Positions 25,477 to 34,675 are shown, counted from the stretch's first letter. The stretch is 64,000 nucleotides of DNA from CAVZVW01 sp963778845 (GCA_963778845.1 CAVZVW010000007.1:65158-129157), one strand, 5' to 3'. The notes: a model not told the origin generated them from the sequence alone. Made by a program: numbers and translations.

Positions 25477-26336
25477 CTGCGGGCCGTGAGCAGCAGGTAC
25501 TCCCAGTCCATAGCGTGTGCCCCGCCGCCGTCGCGGGCGCCGTTGCCGTTGCCGTTGCCGGGCAGGCTGTGACGAAGGGCCAGGGCATCGAGATCGCGGT
25601 CCAGGTCGGCGACGCGTCCGGGGTCCTCGGCGATGCTTCGGTACACGGCGATGGTCGGCCCGTAGTGGGACTTGAAGTAGTCCCGGAACGACGCAGGCTC
25701 GCCGAAGCGGTCCACCCTCAGCATCTGCCGGTGCGCTACCACGTCGGTCACGCGGTCGGCCAGCAGCGAGCGGACGTGGTCCTCCTGACCCCACAGCGGC
25801 GGCGGTTGCGAGCCGGGCGGGGGCGGCGGGGCGTATGGCTTCATGGCCGCGAACATCTGGCCGATGAAGCCCTCCGGCGTCCAGCTGATCAGGCCGACGG
25901 TGCCGCCGGGCCGGCAGACTCGAACGAGCTCGTCGGCGGCGGCCTGGTGGTGCGGGGCGAACATCACACCCACGCAGGAGAGGACGACGTCGAACTCGCC
26001 GTCGGCGAACGGCAGCGCCTCGGCGTCCGCCTGCCGCCACTCCACCTCGACGCCGCGCTCTGCAGCCTGCTGCCTCCCCGACTCCAGCAGCTCAGGTGTG
26101 AGGTCGCTGGCCACGACGCTCGCGCCGGCCAACGCAGCGGGGATGGCGACGTTGCCGGCCCCCGCGGCGACGTCCAGCACCCGATCTCCCGGTCGTACAC
26201 CGCACGCCTCGACGAGCACCGGACCCAGGCTCGGGATCACCTCGTTGGCCACGGCGGGGTAGTCGCCCAGGGCCCACATGGCGCGGTGCCGAGCCTTGAG
26301 TGCGCGGTCGGCGTCCAGCGTGTCTGTTGCGGTCAT
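25467..26336 (-). CDS. Class I SAM-dependent methyltransferase
   Basis: 289 residues. Motif I is VLDVAAGAGNVAIPAAL; an acidic residue ending strand 2 (VVASDLTPELLE) and the post-motif DAEALPFADGEFDVVLSC confirm the UbiE/Methyltransf_11 type. The C-terminal half is a helical substrate cap of unclear specificity; it ends with a Gly/Asn-rich segment before MDWEYLLLTARRRG. The ATG at 26334-26336 with AGGAGA upstream is preferred over the in-frame upstream ATG. It is divergent from an HxlR regulator, which probably controls it. Confidence 0.88.
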   Translation of the reverse strand: MTATDTLDADRALKARHRAMWALGDYPAVANEVIPSLGPVLVEACGVRPGDRVLDVAAGAGNVAIPAALAGASVVASDLTPELLESGRQQAAERGVEVEWRQADAEALPFADGEFDVVLSCVGVMFAPHHQAAADELVRVCRPGGTVGLISWTPEGFIGQMFAAMKPYAPPPPPGSQPPPLWGQEDHVRSLLADRVTDVVAHRQMLRVDRFGEPASFRDYFKSHYGPTIAVYRSIAEDPGRVADLDRDLDALALRHSLPGNGNGNGARDGGGAHAMDWEYLLLTARRRG

Positions 26337-26488
26337 CACAGTTCTCCTCACAAGTCCGGTCGGGCGGCCCGTGGACTGGCGATGCGGCCCGGAACGCGCC
26401 GGGCCGGCTGTCGACCTCCCCGTCCGGTCGACAGCGGCATCGTCGCCGCCATGCGCCCGAGGCTAGGTTCGGGCGGGCTTGCTACCTA

Positions 26489-26503
26489 GTACAGGATCTG
26501 TAC
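26489..26503. promoter_or_regulatory. Inverted repeat between methyltransferase and hxlR-type genes
   Basis: GTACAG-GAT-CTGTAC is a perfect 6-3-6 palindrome 54 bp upstream of the HxlR-type gene and ~150 bp upstream of the methyltransferase. Its GTAC ends resemble sites of winged-helix HxlR/MarR proteins. Autoregulation plus control of the divergent gene is inferred. Confidence 0.5.
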
Positions 26504-26557
26504 CTGAGCATGCGATGGAGGTGGCCGAACGGGTGGCAGGGACCTAGCCTGCGTGGC

Positions 26558-27256
26558 ATGGGATCCTCCTACCAGCAGTTCTGCCCGGTCGCGAAGGCGA
26601 TGGAGCTGCTCGACGAGCGCTGGACGCTCCTCATCGTCCGCGAGCTGGTGGCCGGGAGCCGTCACTTCAACGAGGTGCGCCGCGGCGTCCCGCGGATGTC
26701 CCCGACGCTGCTGTCGAAGCGGCTGAGCCAGCTGGCGCGTGCCGGCATCGTCGACAAGCGGGTCGACGGCCATGACGTGCAGTACGTGCTGACCCAGGCG
26801 GGCCAGGAGCTCAAGCCCGTGGTCGAGGCGCTCGGCGTCTGGGGTACCCGCTGGATCGGTGAGCTCGGTGACGAGGACCTCGACCCGAAGCTCCTGCTGT
26901 GGGACATGCACCGCCACGTCGACCACGAGGCCGTGCCCGAGGGGCGCACCGTGGTCCAGTTCCGCTTCTCGGACGTACCGGCGCAGCAGCGGGACTGGTG
27001 GCTCGTGATCACGTCGGACGACGCGGACGTCTGCGACAACGACCCCGGCTACGCGGTGGCCGTGACCGTGACGGCGAGCCTGCGCCGGGCGGTGGAGATC
27101 TGGCGCGGGGACATCACCTGGTCCGAGGGTCTGCGCAGTGGCGCCGTCGCGCTCGACGGGCCGTCGGAGCTGCGCCGGGCCATCCCGGGGTGGTTCACCC
27201 TGTCCCCGTTCGCCGCGGTACCCCGAGCCACCCGGCGACTGGCACCCTCGGCCTAG
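26558..27256 (+). CDS. HxlR family winged-helix transcriptional regulator
   Basis: 232 residues. The N-terminal domain has the HxlR signature CPVAKAMELLDERWTLLIVR, then HFNEVRRGVPRMSPTLLSKR and LSQLARAGIVDKR, and the C-terminal wing. HxlR proteins are redox or aldehyde/quinone-responsive; Cys in the N-terminal F-C-P-V-A is the usual sensor position and is present. Residues ~115-232 form an additional SCP2-like/ligand-binding C-terminal domain, found in a subset of the family. It is divergent from the SAM methyltransferase. Confidence 0.9.
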   Translation: MGSSYQQFCPVAKAMELLDERWTLLIVRELVAGSRHFNEVRRGVPRMSPTLLSKRLSQLARAGIVDKRVDGHDVQYVLTQAGQELKPVVEALGVWGTRWIGELGDEDLDPKLLLWDMHRHVDHEAVPEGRTVVQFRFSDVPAQQRDWWLVITSDDADVCDNDPGYAVAVTVTASLRRAVEIWRGDITWSEGLRSGAVALDGPSELRRAIPGWFTLSPFAAVPRATRRLAPSA

Positions 27257-27326
27257 ACCGCGTGGGGACGGGTCCCGAGTCGAGGCCCCAACCGTCGGGC
27301 CGGCTTCGACCTAGCTCCGAGTACGC

Positions 27327-27391
27327 CCCGTAGCTGAGGCCCGTGGCTGAGGCCCGTGGCTGAGGCCCGTGGCTGAGGCCCGTGGCTGAGA
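27327..27391. repeat. Five tandem 13-bp repeats
   Basis: CCCGTGGCTGAGG repeats with exact period at 27340, 27353, 27366 and 27379 (last base changed), preceded by a one-mismatch copy at 27327. It lies in the gap between the HxlR gene and the GcvT-flavoprotein gene, just before 36-bp repeat copy B. Confidence 0.85.
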
Positions 27392-27405
27392 CCTGCCCAC
27401 AGGAG

Positions 27406-27441
27406 CGGGCTGTTGCGGATATGCGTGCATTGCAAAGCATC
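27406..27441 (-). repeat. 36-bp dispersed repeat, copy B (inverted relative to copy A)
   Basis: The reverse complement of this segment equals copy A at 25359-25394 except at four positions. Together they bracket the methyltransferase/HxlR pair at a distance of ~2.0 kb. Confidence 0.75.
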
Positions 27442-27613
27442 CTGCACTGAGCACCTTCGGGCGGGACAGGCCGCCGCCGGCCAAGGCCCTGACCGCGGGT
27501 CCGCGCGGCGCTGCACTTCTACAGCAGCGCTGCACTCCCTCCAGACCTGCAGCGGCCAGCGTGCTGGAGCGCGGCTCAGCCACGGCGCCCGGTGGCTGAG
27601 CTACCTTGAGCGC

Positions 27614-30061
27614 GTGAGCGCGCCGGACACCGCCCGGGTCGTGGTCGTGGGTGGTGGCATCGTCGGTGCCAGCATCGCCTACCACCTCGTGCGGCGCGGG
27701 GTCGACGAGGTCGTGCTCCTGGAGCGCGGCAGCTTCACCGGCGGCACCACCTGGCACGCGGCGGGGCTCGTCGGCCAGCTGCGCGCCACGCAGACCCTCA
27801 CCCGGCTCGCCCGCCACAGCCTCGAGCTGTACCAGACCCTGGAGGCCGAGACGGGCCAGGGCACCGGCTTCCGAGCGCCCGGCTCGCTCAGCCTGGCCAC
27901 CACGCCCGCGCGCATGGAGGAGCTTCAGCGCACCGCCGCACTCGCTGGCGGGCTCGGAGTGGAGGTGCACACCCTGAACCGCGAGGACGCCGCCGGCCTG
28001 TGGCCGCTGATGGACGTCGCCGACGTGGTGGGTGCCGTACACCTGCCCGGCGACGCGATGGTCAACCCGGTCGACACCACGATGGCCCTGCTCGCCGGCG
28101 CCCGCGCCGGTGGGGCGCTGACGCTGCAGCACACACCGGTGACCGGGCTGCTGGTCGACGACGCGGCGCGTCGGGTCTGTGGGGTGACCACCGAGGGCGG
28201 CACCGTCCGAGCCGAGACCGTCGTGCTCGCCACGGGCCTGTGGACCCGTGAGCTGGCTGCTCGCTACGGCGTCACCGTGCCCCTGCACGCCGCCCACCAC
28301 TACTACGTGGTCACGCAACCGCTGCCGGGTCTGGCCCACGACGTGCCGATCCTGCGTGACCCGGACCGTTTCGCGTACTACAAGGAGGACGCCGGCCGCC
28401 TGCTCGTCGGGGTCTTCGAGCCGGGCGCGATCCCCTGGGACCCCGGCGAGGCCGCGCCGGGGGCGGAGTTCCTGCAGCTCGAGGTGGACATGGACCACCT
28501 CGGCCCGCACCTGGCCCGGGCGTTCGACCGCATACCTGCCCTGGGTGAGACACCGCTGCGCCTGGTGTTCGACGGCCCGGAGTCCTTCACCCCCGACGAC
28601 CGCTACATCATCGGCGAGGCGCCGACGCTGGACGGCCTCTTCGTCGCCGCCGGGTTCAACTCGATCGGCATCCAGTCCGCGGGTGGCGTGGGTTGGGTGA
28701 TGGCCGACTGGATCGCCACGGGCGAGCCGCCCATGGACCTGGCCGACGTCGACGTCCGGCGCTTCGAGCCGTTCCAGGTGAACCGCCGCTACCTGCGCGA
28801 CCGGTCGACGGAGTCGCTGGGCCTGCTCTACGACATGCACTGGCCCTTCCGGCAGGTCGAGACCGCACGCGGCGTCCGGCGCTCGCCCCTGCACGACCGG
28901 CTCGCCGCGGCGGGGGCCTGCTTCGGCGAGGTGGCCGGGTGGGAACGACCGAACTGGTTCGCACCCGCCGGGGTGGAGCCGAGGTACGAGTACAGCTACG
29001 GCCGGCAGAACTGGTTCGGCTTCAACGCCGCCGAGCACCGCGCCGTCCGCGAGGCTGTCGGGCTGTTCGACATGTGCAGCTACGCCACGTTCGAGATCCA
29101 CGGCGACGACGCGCTCGCCGTCCTCGACACGCTGTCCGCGAACGACGTCGACGTCGCTGCGGGCAGCGTGGTGTACACGCAGTGGTGCAACGGCTCCGGT
29201 GGCATCGAGGCCGACCTCACGGTGACTCGGCTGGAGGAGCAGCGCTTTCTTGTGGTCACGAGCGCAGCCGGCAGGGTGCGCGACCGGACCCGGCTGGAGC
29301 GGGCCGCCCGTGGTCGGCGGGCGAGTGTGGTCGACACCTCGTCCGGAACCGCAGCGATGGGCGTCATGGGCCCGCAGGCGAGGGCTCTGCTGCAAGGGCT
29401 GACACCCGACGACCTCGGAGACGACGCGTTCCCCTACGCCACCTCGCGCGTCGTCGAGGTGGGTTACGCCCTGGTGCGCGCCCTGCGCGTGAGCTACGTC
29501 GGCGAGCTCGGGTGGGAGCTCTACATGCCGTCCGAGTTCGCCCTGCACGTGTACGAGGAGCTGACCCGGGCCGGTGCCGACCACGGTCTGCGCCTGTGCG
29601 GGTTCCACACGCTCAACAGCTGCCGGGTCGAGAAGGGCTACCGGCACTGGGGCCACGACATCGGGCCGGACGACACCCCGCTCGAGGCCGGCCTCGGCTT
29701 CGCCGTCGCCTGGGACAAGCCGGTCGACTTCACCGGCCGCGCTGCGCTCGAACGCCGGCGTGTGGACGGCGCCCGGCGGCGTCTGTTGCAGCTGGCCGTC
29801 CACGACGAGACGGCGATGCTGTACGGCCACGAACCGGTGCTGCGGGACGGCCGGGTGCTCGGCGAGGTGAGCTCGGGGATGTGGGGCCACACGGTCGGCG
29901 CGGCGTGCGGCATGGGGTACGCGACCCGCGACGACGGGCCGGTCGACGCCGCGTGGGTGGCAGGCGGTCAGTGGCAGGTCGAGATCGCCGGTCGTGTCAT
30001 GGACGCCGCCGCCTCGCTACGGCCCTGGTACGACCCCGCCGGCACACGCCTTCGCGGATAG
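27614..30061 (+). CDS. FAD-dependent oxidoreductase/GcvT fusion (sarcosine/dimethylglycine dehydrogenase-like)
   Basis: 815 residues. Residues 1-~380 are a DAO-type flavoprotein: VVVVGGGIVGASIAYHL, then GGTTWHAAGL, whose His corresponds to the residue carrying covalent FAD in dimethylglycine dehydrogenases, and LFVAAGFNSIGIQSAGGVG. Residues ~430-815 are FAO_M plus GcvT and GcvT_C aminomethyltransferase domains (RVSYVGELGWELYMPSEFAL; SCRVEKGYRHWGHDI). The fusion oxidises an N-methylated glycine and passes the one-carbon unit to tetrahydrofolate in the cytoplasm. The GTG at 27614 fits the fold. The next gene begins 72 bp downstream. Confidence 0.88.
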   Translation: MSAPDTARVVVVGGGIVGASIAYHLVRRGVDEVVLLERGSFTGGTTWHAAGLVGQLRATQTLTRLARHSLELYQTLEAETGQGTGFRAPGSLSLATTPARMEELQRTAALAGGLGVEVHTLNREDAAGLWPLMDVADVVGAVHLPGDAMVNPVDTTMALLAGARAGGALTLQHTPVTGLLVDDAARRVCGVTTEGGTVRAETVVLATGLWTRELAARYGVTVPLHAAHHYYVVTQPLPGLAHDVPILRDPDRFAYYKEDAGRLLVGVFEPGAIPWDPGEAAPGAEFLQLEVDMDHLGPHLARAFDRIPALGETPLRLVFDGPESFTPDDRYIIGEAPTLDGLFVAAGFNSIGIQSAGGVGWVMADWIATGEPPMDLADVDVRRFEPFQVNRRYLRDRSTESLGLLYDMHWPFRQVETARGVRRSPLHDRLAAAGACFGEVAGWERPNWFAPAGVEPRYEYSYGRQNWFGFNAAEHRAVREAVGLFDMCSYATFEIHGDDALAVLDTLSANDVDVAAGSVVYTQWCNGSGGIEADLTVTRLEEQRFLVVTSAAGRVRDRTRLERAARGRRASVVDTSSGTAAMGVMGPQARALLQGLTPDDLGDDAFPYATSRVVEVGYALVRALRVSYVGELGWELYMPSEFALHVYEELTRAGADHGLRLCGFHTLNSCRVEKGYRHWGHDIGPDDTPLEAGLGFAVAWDKPVDFTGRAALERRRVDGARRRLLQLAVHDETAMLYGHEPVLRDGRVLGEVSSGMWGHTVGAACGMGYATRDDGPVDAAWVAGGQWQVEIAGRVMDAAASLRPWYDPAGTRLRG

Positions 30062-30132
30062 TCTCCACTCCCATCCCGCACTTCCATCCCGCCCGCCCGA
30101 CCCGCCGTCCCGCCCGACCCAGGAGGGGTCCC

Positions 30133-30993
30133 GTGAGCCAGCCCCGGACGTTCCTCAGCGCGATCACCGGCTCGTTCGCCACCCCCGCGGCGGAGAACCC
30201 GACCGTGGCGATGGTCGAGGCCGCCTACCGCCATCACGGGATCGACGCCCGCTACCTCAACTGCGAGGTGGCACCCGATGCGCTCGGCGACGCGGTGCGC
30301 GGAGCGCGCGCGATGGGCTGGGTCGGCTTCAACTGCTCGCTGCCGCACAAGGTGGCCGTGGTCGCCCACCTCGACGGGCTCGGGGACTCGGCGGCCATCA
30401 TCGGGGCGGTCAACTGCGTGGTTCGCCACGGCGACGCGCTCATCGGCGAGAACACCGACGGTCAGGGCTTCCTGACGTCGCTGCAGACGGTGGTCGACCC
30501 CGGCGGCGCGCATGTTGTGCTGTTCGGTGCCGGCGGGGCGGCCAGGGCGATCGCGGTCGAGACCGCTCTGGCGGGGGCGGCGTCGATCACGGTGGTGAAC
30601 CGCGACCACGGGCGCGGCGCGGAGCTCGTCGCGCTGATCCGCGACCGCACGCCCGCCACCGCTGAGCTCGTCGTGTGGGACCACACCTACCGGGTGCCCG
30701 AGCAGGCCGCCATCGTCGTCAACGCGACGTCGATCGGCCTGCACCCCGACACCAGCGCCCGCCTGGACGTGGCGCTGGACACGCTGCGGCCCGGCCTGGT
30801 GGTCGCCGACGTCATCCCGAACCCGCCGCGAACGGGGCTCGTCGCGGACGCGCAGGCCCGCGGCTGCGTGACGCTCGACGGCCTGGGGATGCTCGTGAAC
30901 CAGGGCGTGATCAGCGTTCGGCACTGGACGGGCGTCACGCCGGACGCCGACGTGATGCGCGCCACGGTCGAGGAGATCCTCGGCGTCGGATAG
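30133..30993 (+). CDS. Shikimate/quinate dehydrogenase family protein
   Basis: 286 residues. Shikimate dehydrogenase landmarks: the substrate lysine in NCSLPHKVAVV, the catalytic aspartate in GENTDGQGFL, the NADP-binding glycine motif VLFGAGGAARAIAVETAL, and GMLVNQGVISVRHWTG near the end. The opening S-A-I-T-G-S-F-A differs from the G-x-P-x-x-H-S-x-S-P of AroE, so this is an SDH-like paralogue rather than the biosynthetic enzyme. GTG with AGGAGGGG upstream. It is likely co-transcribed with the GcvT flavoprotein, which suggests a catabolic role. Confidence 0.85.
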   Translation: MSQPRTFLSAITGSFATPAAENPTVAMVEAAYRHHGIDARYLNCEVAPDALGDAVRGARAMGWVGFNCSLPHKVAVVAHLDGLGDSAAIIGAVNCVVRHGDALIGENTDGQGFLTSLQTVVDPGGAHVVLFGAGGAARAIAVETALAGAASITVVNRDHGRGAELVALIRDRTPATAELVVWDHTYRVPEQAAIVVNATSIGLHPDTSARLDVALDTLRPGLVVADVIPNPPRTGLVADAQARGCVTLDGLGMLVNQGVISVRHWTGVTPDADVMRATVEEILGVG

Positions 30994-31001
30994 AGGTACG
31001 C

Positions 31002-31027
31002 ACCGGTGTGACGGATGTCACACCGGT
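31002..31027. terminator. Terminator downstream of the shikimate dehydrogenase-like gene
   Basis: ACCGGTGTGA-CGGATG-TCACACCGGT is a perfect 10-bp stem with a six-base loop, nine bases after the stop codon. Confidence 0.7.
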
Positions 31028-31600
31028 AGCGTGCCCGGACGATCGGTGGCCCCCGTTGGGCCGTTCCGGGCGTACACCGAGCCGGCTGCCGTGACCGCGT
31101 GTCACCGGCGGGTCGAGCAGGTGCGCGCCCGCTGTGACCGCGAGTGAGCGAGGCGGTCCCCCATCGGGACCGCCACGATCTTCGCCTTCTTCATCTGTCC
31201 CCGTGAAGTGCGCGAAACCACTGCTGGGTCGCTTTGGTGAACGATTCAACAAACTGCGTCCTGCCACTAACCGCAGCCTTCCCCTGGCGCCTCTGCCGAC
31301 GCGTTGTGAACGATTCGCACGACGTCGGGCTTGACAATCGCGGGCGACGTCGCTACGGGCCCAGACACACTGTCTCTGCAGGTCAGAACATGATCACAGC
31401 GAGAGCAACGTGAGTCCACGCCTTTGCCCGGCGCGACCTGGGACTTTGGTCACTCGTTGACGCCTGTATCTTGCCGGTCCTTTTCTATACCTTCGCGGGG
31501 ATGTCAATCGTCCGAGTGGACATTAGTTTCGTTTGATACGGCGTGATTGCGGCTGCAGTTCGCGCTGCCGAAAAGAAGGCTGGATCCGTTGGAGGATCGA
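31028..31600. promoter_or_regulatory. Long 5' region of the IPT/TIG surface-protein gene
   Basis: About 570 bp without a gene, less GC-rich than its surroundings. It contains two GTGAACGATTC direct repeats (31237-31247 and 31306-31316), a TTGACA hexamer 10 bp after the second, and an A/T-richer stretch (CTTTTCTATACC) near 31480. These suggest promoter and regulator sites for the surface protein. I could not match it to a known riboswitch. Confidence 0.4.
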
Positions 31601-34600
31601 ATGAGCATGAGTCGAGTGAGGCCAACGCGCCTCGCCAAGATCGCCACCTCGGCGATCGCCTTGGGGGCCTGCGTCATCGTTGCGGCGGCCTACGCGCAAC
31701 CAGCTGGTGCGACCCCCAGCCGCGCGCGGGACTGCTCGGGCTGCCACGACACCGGCACGCCCGCCGTCATCACGCTGACGCCGAGCACAACGACGCCGGC
31801 GGCCAGCGCCGTCTACACCCTGCGGATCGCGATCTCCGCGAACTCCGCTGGTGCGGACACCGGGTACTGGATCGCCAACTCGACCGCTGCGGGCGTAACG
31901 GGAACGTCGGTGTCCTACGGCGGAGGCAGCGGAAGCAACGCCTCGTCGTACACGGTCAACATGACCGCGCCCGCCACTGCCGGCACCTACTACTACAAGG
32001 TGTGGGGCGTCAACGGGGACACCTCGGTTGGTGAGTCCGGCTTCGCCCTCTACAGCATCACGGTCGCCGGCGCACCCGCCACGGCCAACATCTCCGCGGT
32101 GGCCCCGACCCACGCGCTCGCGGGCAGCTCCGTGACCATCACGGGCACCGCCTTCGGCACGGCCGGCGCGGTGTCGTTCGGTGGCACTGCGGCGACGACC
32201 ACGTCGTGGTCGGCGACCTCCATCGTGGCGACGGTCCCCGCGCGCACCCCTGGTGCGACGACGATCACGGTCACCCCGACCGGCGGCTCGGCGTCCAACG
32301 CGGTCGCGTTCACGGTTGACACCCCGACGGCAAGCCTGACGTCGGTCACCCCGAACCACGCGCTGGCGGGTGCCAGCGTGACGATCGCGGGTGCCAACCT
32401 CGGCACCGGCGGTGCGGTGTCCTTCGGTGGGACCGCTGCTGCGACGACGTCGTGGTCGGCGAGCTCCATCGTGGCCACCGTCCCGGCGATGGCGACCGGC
32501 GCCACGACGATCACGGTCACCCCGACCGGTGGCGCGGCGTCCAACGCCTTGTCGTTCACGGTCGACACCCCGGCGGCGAACATCTCCGCGGTGGCCCCGA
32601 CGCACGCCCTGGCCGGCGCGACCGTGACGATCACCGGCACGAACTTCGGTTCCGGTGGTGCGGTGTCCTTCGGTGGGACGGCGGCGACCACCTCCTCGTG
32701 GTCGGCGACCTCCATCGTGGCGACGGTTCCCGCGCGCACCCCCGGTGCGACGACGATCACGGTCACCCCGACCGGTGGCGCGGCGTCCAACGCGATGGCC
32801 TTCACGGTTGACGCTCCTGGGGCGAACATCGCCTCGGTGGCCCCGACCCACGGGCTCGTGGGTAGCACCGTGACGATCACCGGCACGAACCTCGGCACCG
32901 GTGGTGCGGTGTCCTTCGGTGGCACTGCTGCGACGACCTCGTCGTGGTCGGCCACTTCCATCGTGGCCACCGTCCCGGCGATGGCGACCGGCGCGACGAC
33001 GATCACGGTCACCCCGACCGGCGCCTCGGCGTCCAACGCAGTCGCGTTCACCGTTGACACCCCGGCGGCGAACATCTCCGCGGTGGCCCCGACGCACGCC
33101 CTGGCCGGCGCGACCGTGACGATCACCGGCACGAACTTCGGTTCCGGTGGCGCGGTGTCCTTCGGTGGCACGGCGGCGACGACCTCGTCGTGGTCGGCCA
33201 CCTCCATCGTGGCGACCGTCCCGGCGCGCACCCCTGGTGCGACGACGATCACGGTCACCCCGACCGGCGGCTCGGCGTCCAACGCGGTCGCGTTCACCGT
33301 TGACACCCCGGCGGCGAGCTTGACGTCGGTCACGCCGAACCACGCGCTGGCGGGTGCCAGTGTGACGATCGCGGGTGCCAACCTCGGCACCGGTGGTGCG
33401 GTGTCCTTCGGTGGGACCGCTGCTGCGACGACGTCGTGGTCGGCGGGCTCCATCGTGGCCACCGTCCCGGCGATGGCGACCGGCGCCACGACGATCACGG
33501 TCACCCCGACCGGTGGCGCGGCGTCCAACGCCTTGTCGTTCACGGTCGACACCCCGGCGCCCGTGGTCGCCCACATCTCCGGTGTGGCTCCGACCCACGG
33601 TCTGGCCGGCAGCTCGGTGACCATCACGGGTACCGACTTCGGCACCGGTGGTGCGGTGTCCTTCGGTGGGACCGCAGCGAGCACCTCGTCGTGGTCTGCC
33701 ACCTCGATCGTCGCGACCGTGCCGGCGATGGCTGCCGGCGCCACGACGATCACGGTGACCCCGACCGGTGGCTCGGCGTCCAACGCGGTGGCCTACACCG
33801 TGGACGCGCCTGCCCTGCCCGCGACCCTGACCTCGGTCTCCCCTGACCACGGTCTGGCCGGCTCCTCGGTGACGATCACCGGGACCGACCTCGGCACCAG
33901 CGGCGTCCTGCGCTTCGGTGTCGTGGCCGCGAGCGTCTCGTCGTGGACGGCGACCCAGATCGTCGCGACCGTTCCTGCTGCGGCACCTGGTGCCGTCAGC
34001 ATCGTCGCGACGCCGACGGGCGCCTCGGCGTCCAACGCCCTGTCGTTCACTGTGGACGCGCCGCCCGTGGTGGCGCACATCTCCTCGGTGGCCCCGACCC
34101 ACGCCCTGGCCGGCGCGACGGTGACCATCACCGGCACCGACCTCGGCACCGGTGGCTCGGTGTCCTTCGGTGGGACCGCGGCGACGACGTCGTCGTGGTC
34201 GGCGACCTCGATCGTGGCGACCGTCCCGGCGCGGGCAGCCGGTGCCACGACAATCGTGGTCACCCCGACGGGTGCTGCGGCATCCAACGCGATGGCATTC
34301 ACGGTGGACTCGGTCGTGACCCCGTCCACCGCGCACATCACGCGGCTGTCGCCGACCCACGGTGTCTCCGGCACGAAGGTGACCATCACCGGGACCGGCT
34401 TCGGCACCTCGGGTGTGGTGCGGTTCGGGACCAAGACGGCGAGAGTGTCGTCGTGGTCGGCGACCCGCATCGTGGTGAAGGTTCCCTCGGACCTGCACCA
34501 CGGCTCGCTCTCCGTGACCGTCAGGCCGACAGGGGGCACGGCGTCCAACGGCGTCACCTTCCGGGTCGACAGCTCCGGTGACGGCGACGACGGTGACGGC

Positions 34601-34666
34601 GGCAGCAGTGACGGCCAGCACAGTGACGGCCACGTGACCGTCAGCAAGTACCTGTCCATGGACTGA
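31601..34666 (+). CDS. Exported CxxCH plus ten IPT/TIG-repeat surface protein
   Basis: 1021 residues; ATG at 31601 with GGAGGA upstream. A signal peptide (LAKIATSAIALGACVIVAAA) ends near residue 37. Cys45-Ser-Gly-Cys48-His49 is a c-type heme attachment motif, followed by a beta domain to ~155 resembling the choice-of-anchor V (reeler-like) domain. Ten IPT/TIG Ig-like repeats of ~82 residues fill ~160-985, each opening like V-A-P-T-H-A-L-A-G-x-x-V-T-I-T-G. Repeats 3 and 5, and 2 and 6, are nearly identical. The Ser/Asp/Gly-rich tail ends in K-Y-L-S-M-D; no LPXTG or SLH is seen. It is probably an adhesin or redox-linked surface fibre (inference). Confidence 0.82.
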   Translation: MSMSRVRPTRLAKIATSAIALGACVIVAAAYAQPAGATPSRARDCSGCHDTGTPAVITLTPSTTTPAASAVYTLRIAISANSAGADTGYWIANSTAAGVTGTSVSYGGGSGSNASSYTVNMTAPATAGTYYYKVWGVNGDTSVGESGFALYSITVAGAPATANISAVAPTHALAGSSVTITGTAFGTAGAVSFGGTAATTTSWSATSIVATVPARTPGATTITVTPTGGSASNAVAFTVDTPTASLTSVTPNHALAGASVTIAGANLGTGGAVSFGGTAAATTSWSASSIVATVPAMATGATTITVTPTGGAASNALSFTVDTPAANISAVAPTHALAGATVTITGTNFGSGGAVSFGGTAATTSSWSATSIVATVPARTPGATTITVTPTGGAASNAMAFTVDAPGANIASVAPTHGLVGSTVTITGTNLGTGGAVSFGGTAATTSSWSATSIVATVPAMATGATTITVTPTGASASNAVAFTVDTPAANISAVAPTHALAGATVTITGTNFGSGGAVSFGGTAATTSSWSATSIVATVPARTPGATTITVTPTGGSASNAVAFTVDTPAASLTSVTPNHALAGASVTIAGANLGTGGAVSFGGTAAATTSWSAGSIVATVPAMATGATTITVTPTGGAASNALSFTVDTPAPVVAHISGVAPTHGLAGSSVTITGTDFGTGGAVSFGGTAASTSSWSATSIVATVPAMAAGATTITVTPTGGSASNAVAYTVDAPALPATLTSVSPDHGLAGSSVTITGTDLGTSGVLRFGVVAASVSSWTATQIVATVPAAAPGAVSIVATPTGASASNALSFTVDAPPVVAHISSVAPTHALAGATVTITGTDLGTGGSVSFGGTAATTSSWSATSIVATVPARAAGATTIVVTPTGAAASNAMAFTVDSVVTPSTAHITRLSPTHGVSGTKVTITGTGFGTSGVVRFGTKTARVSSWSATRIVVKVPSDLHHGSLSVTVRPTGGTASNGVTFRVDSSGDGDDGDGGSSDGQHSDGHVTVSKYLSMD

Positions 34667-34675
34667 CCCTTCTAG

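Noticed and set aside
31028..31600. c-di-GMP or other riboswitch upstream of the surface-protein gene
   Set aside because: I found no GEMM or other conserved aptamer core by eye; a covariance-model search would be needed.
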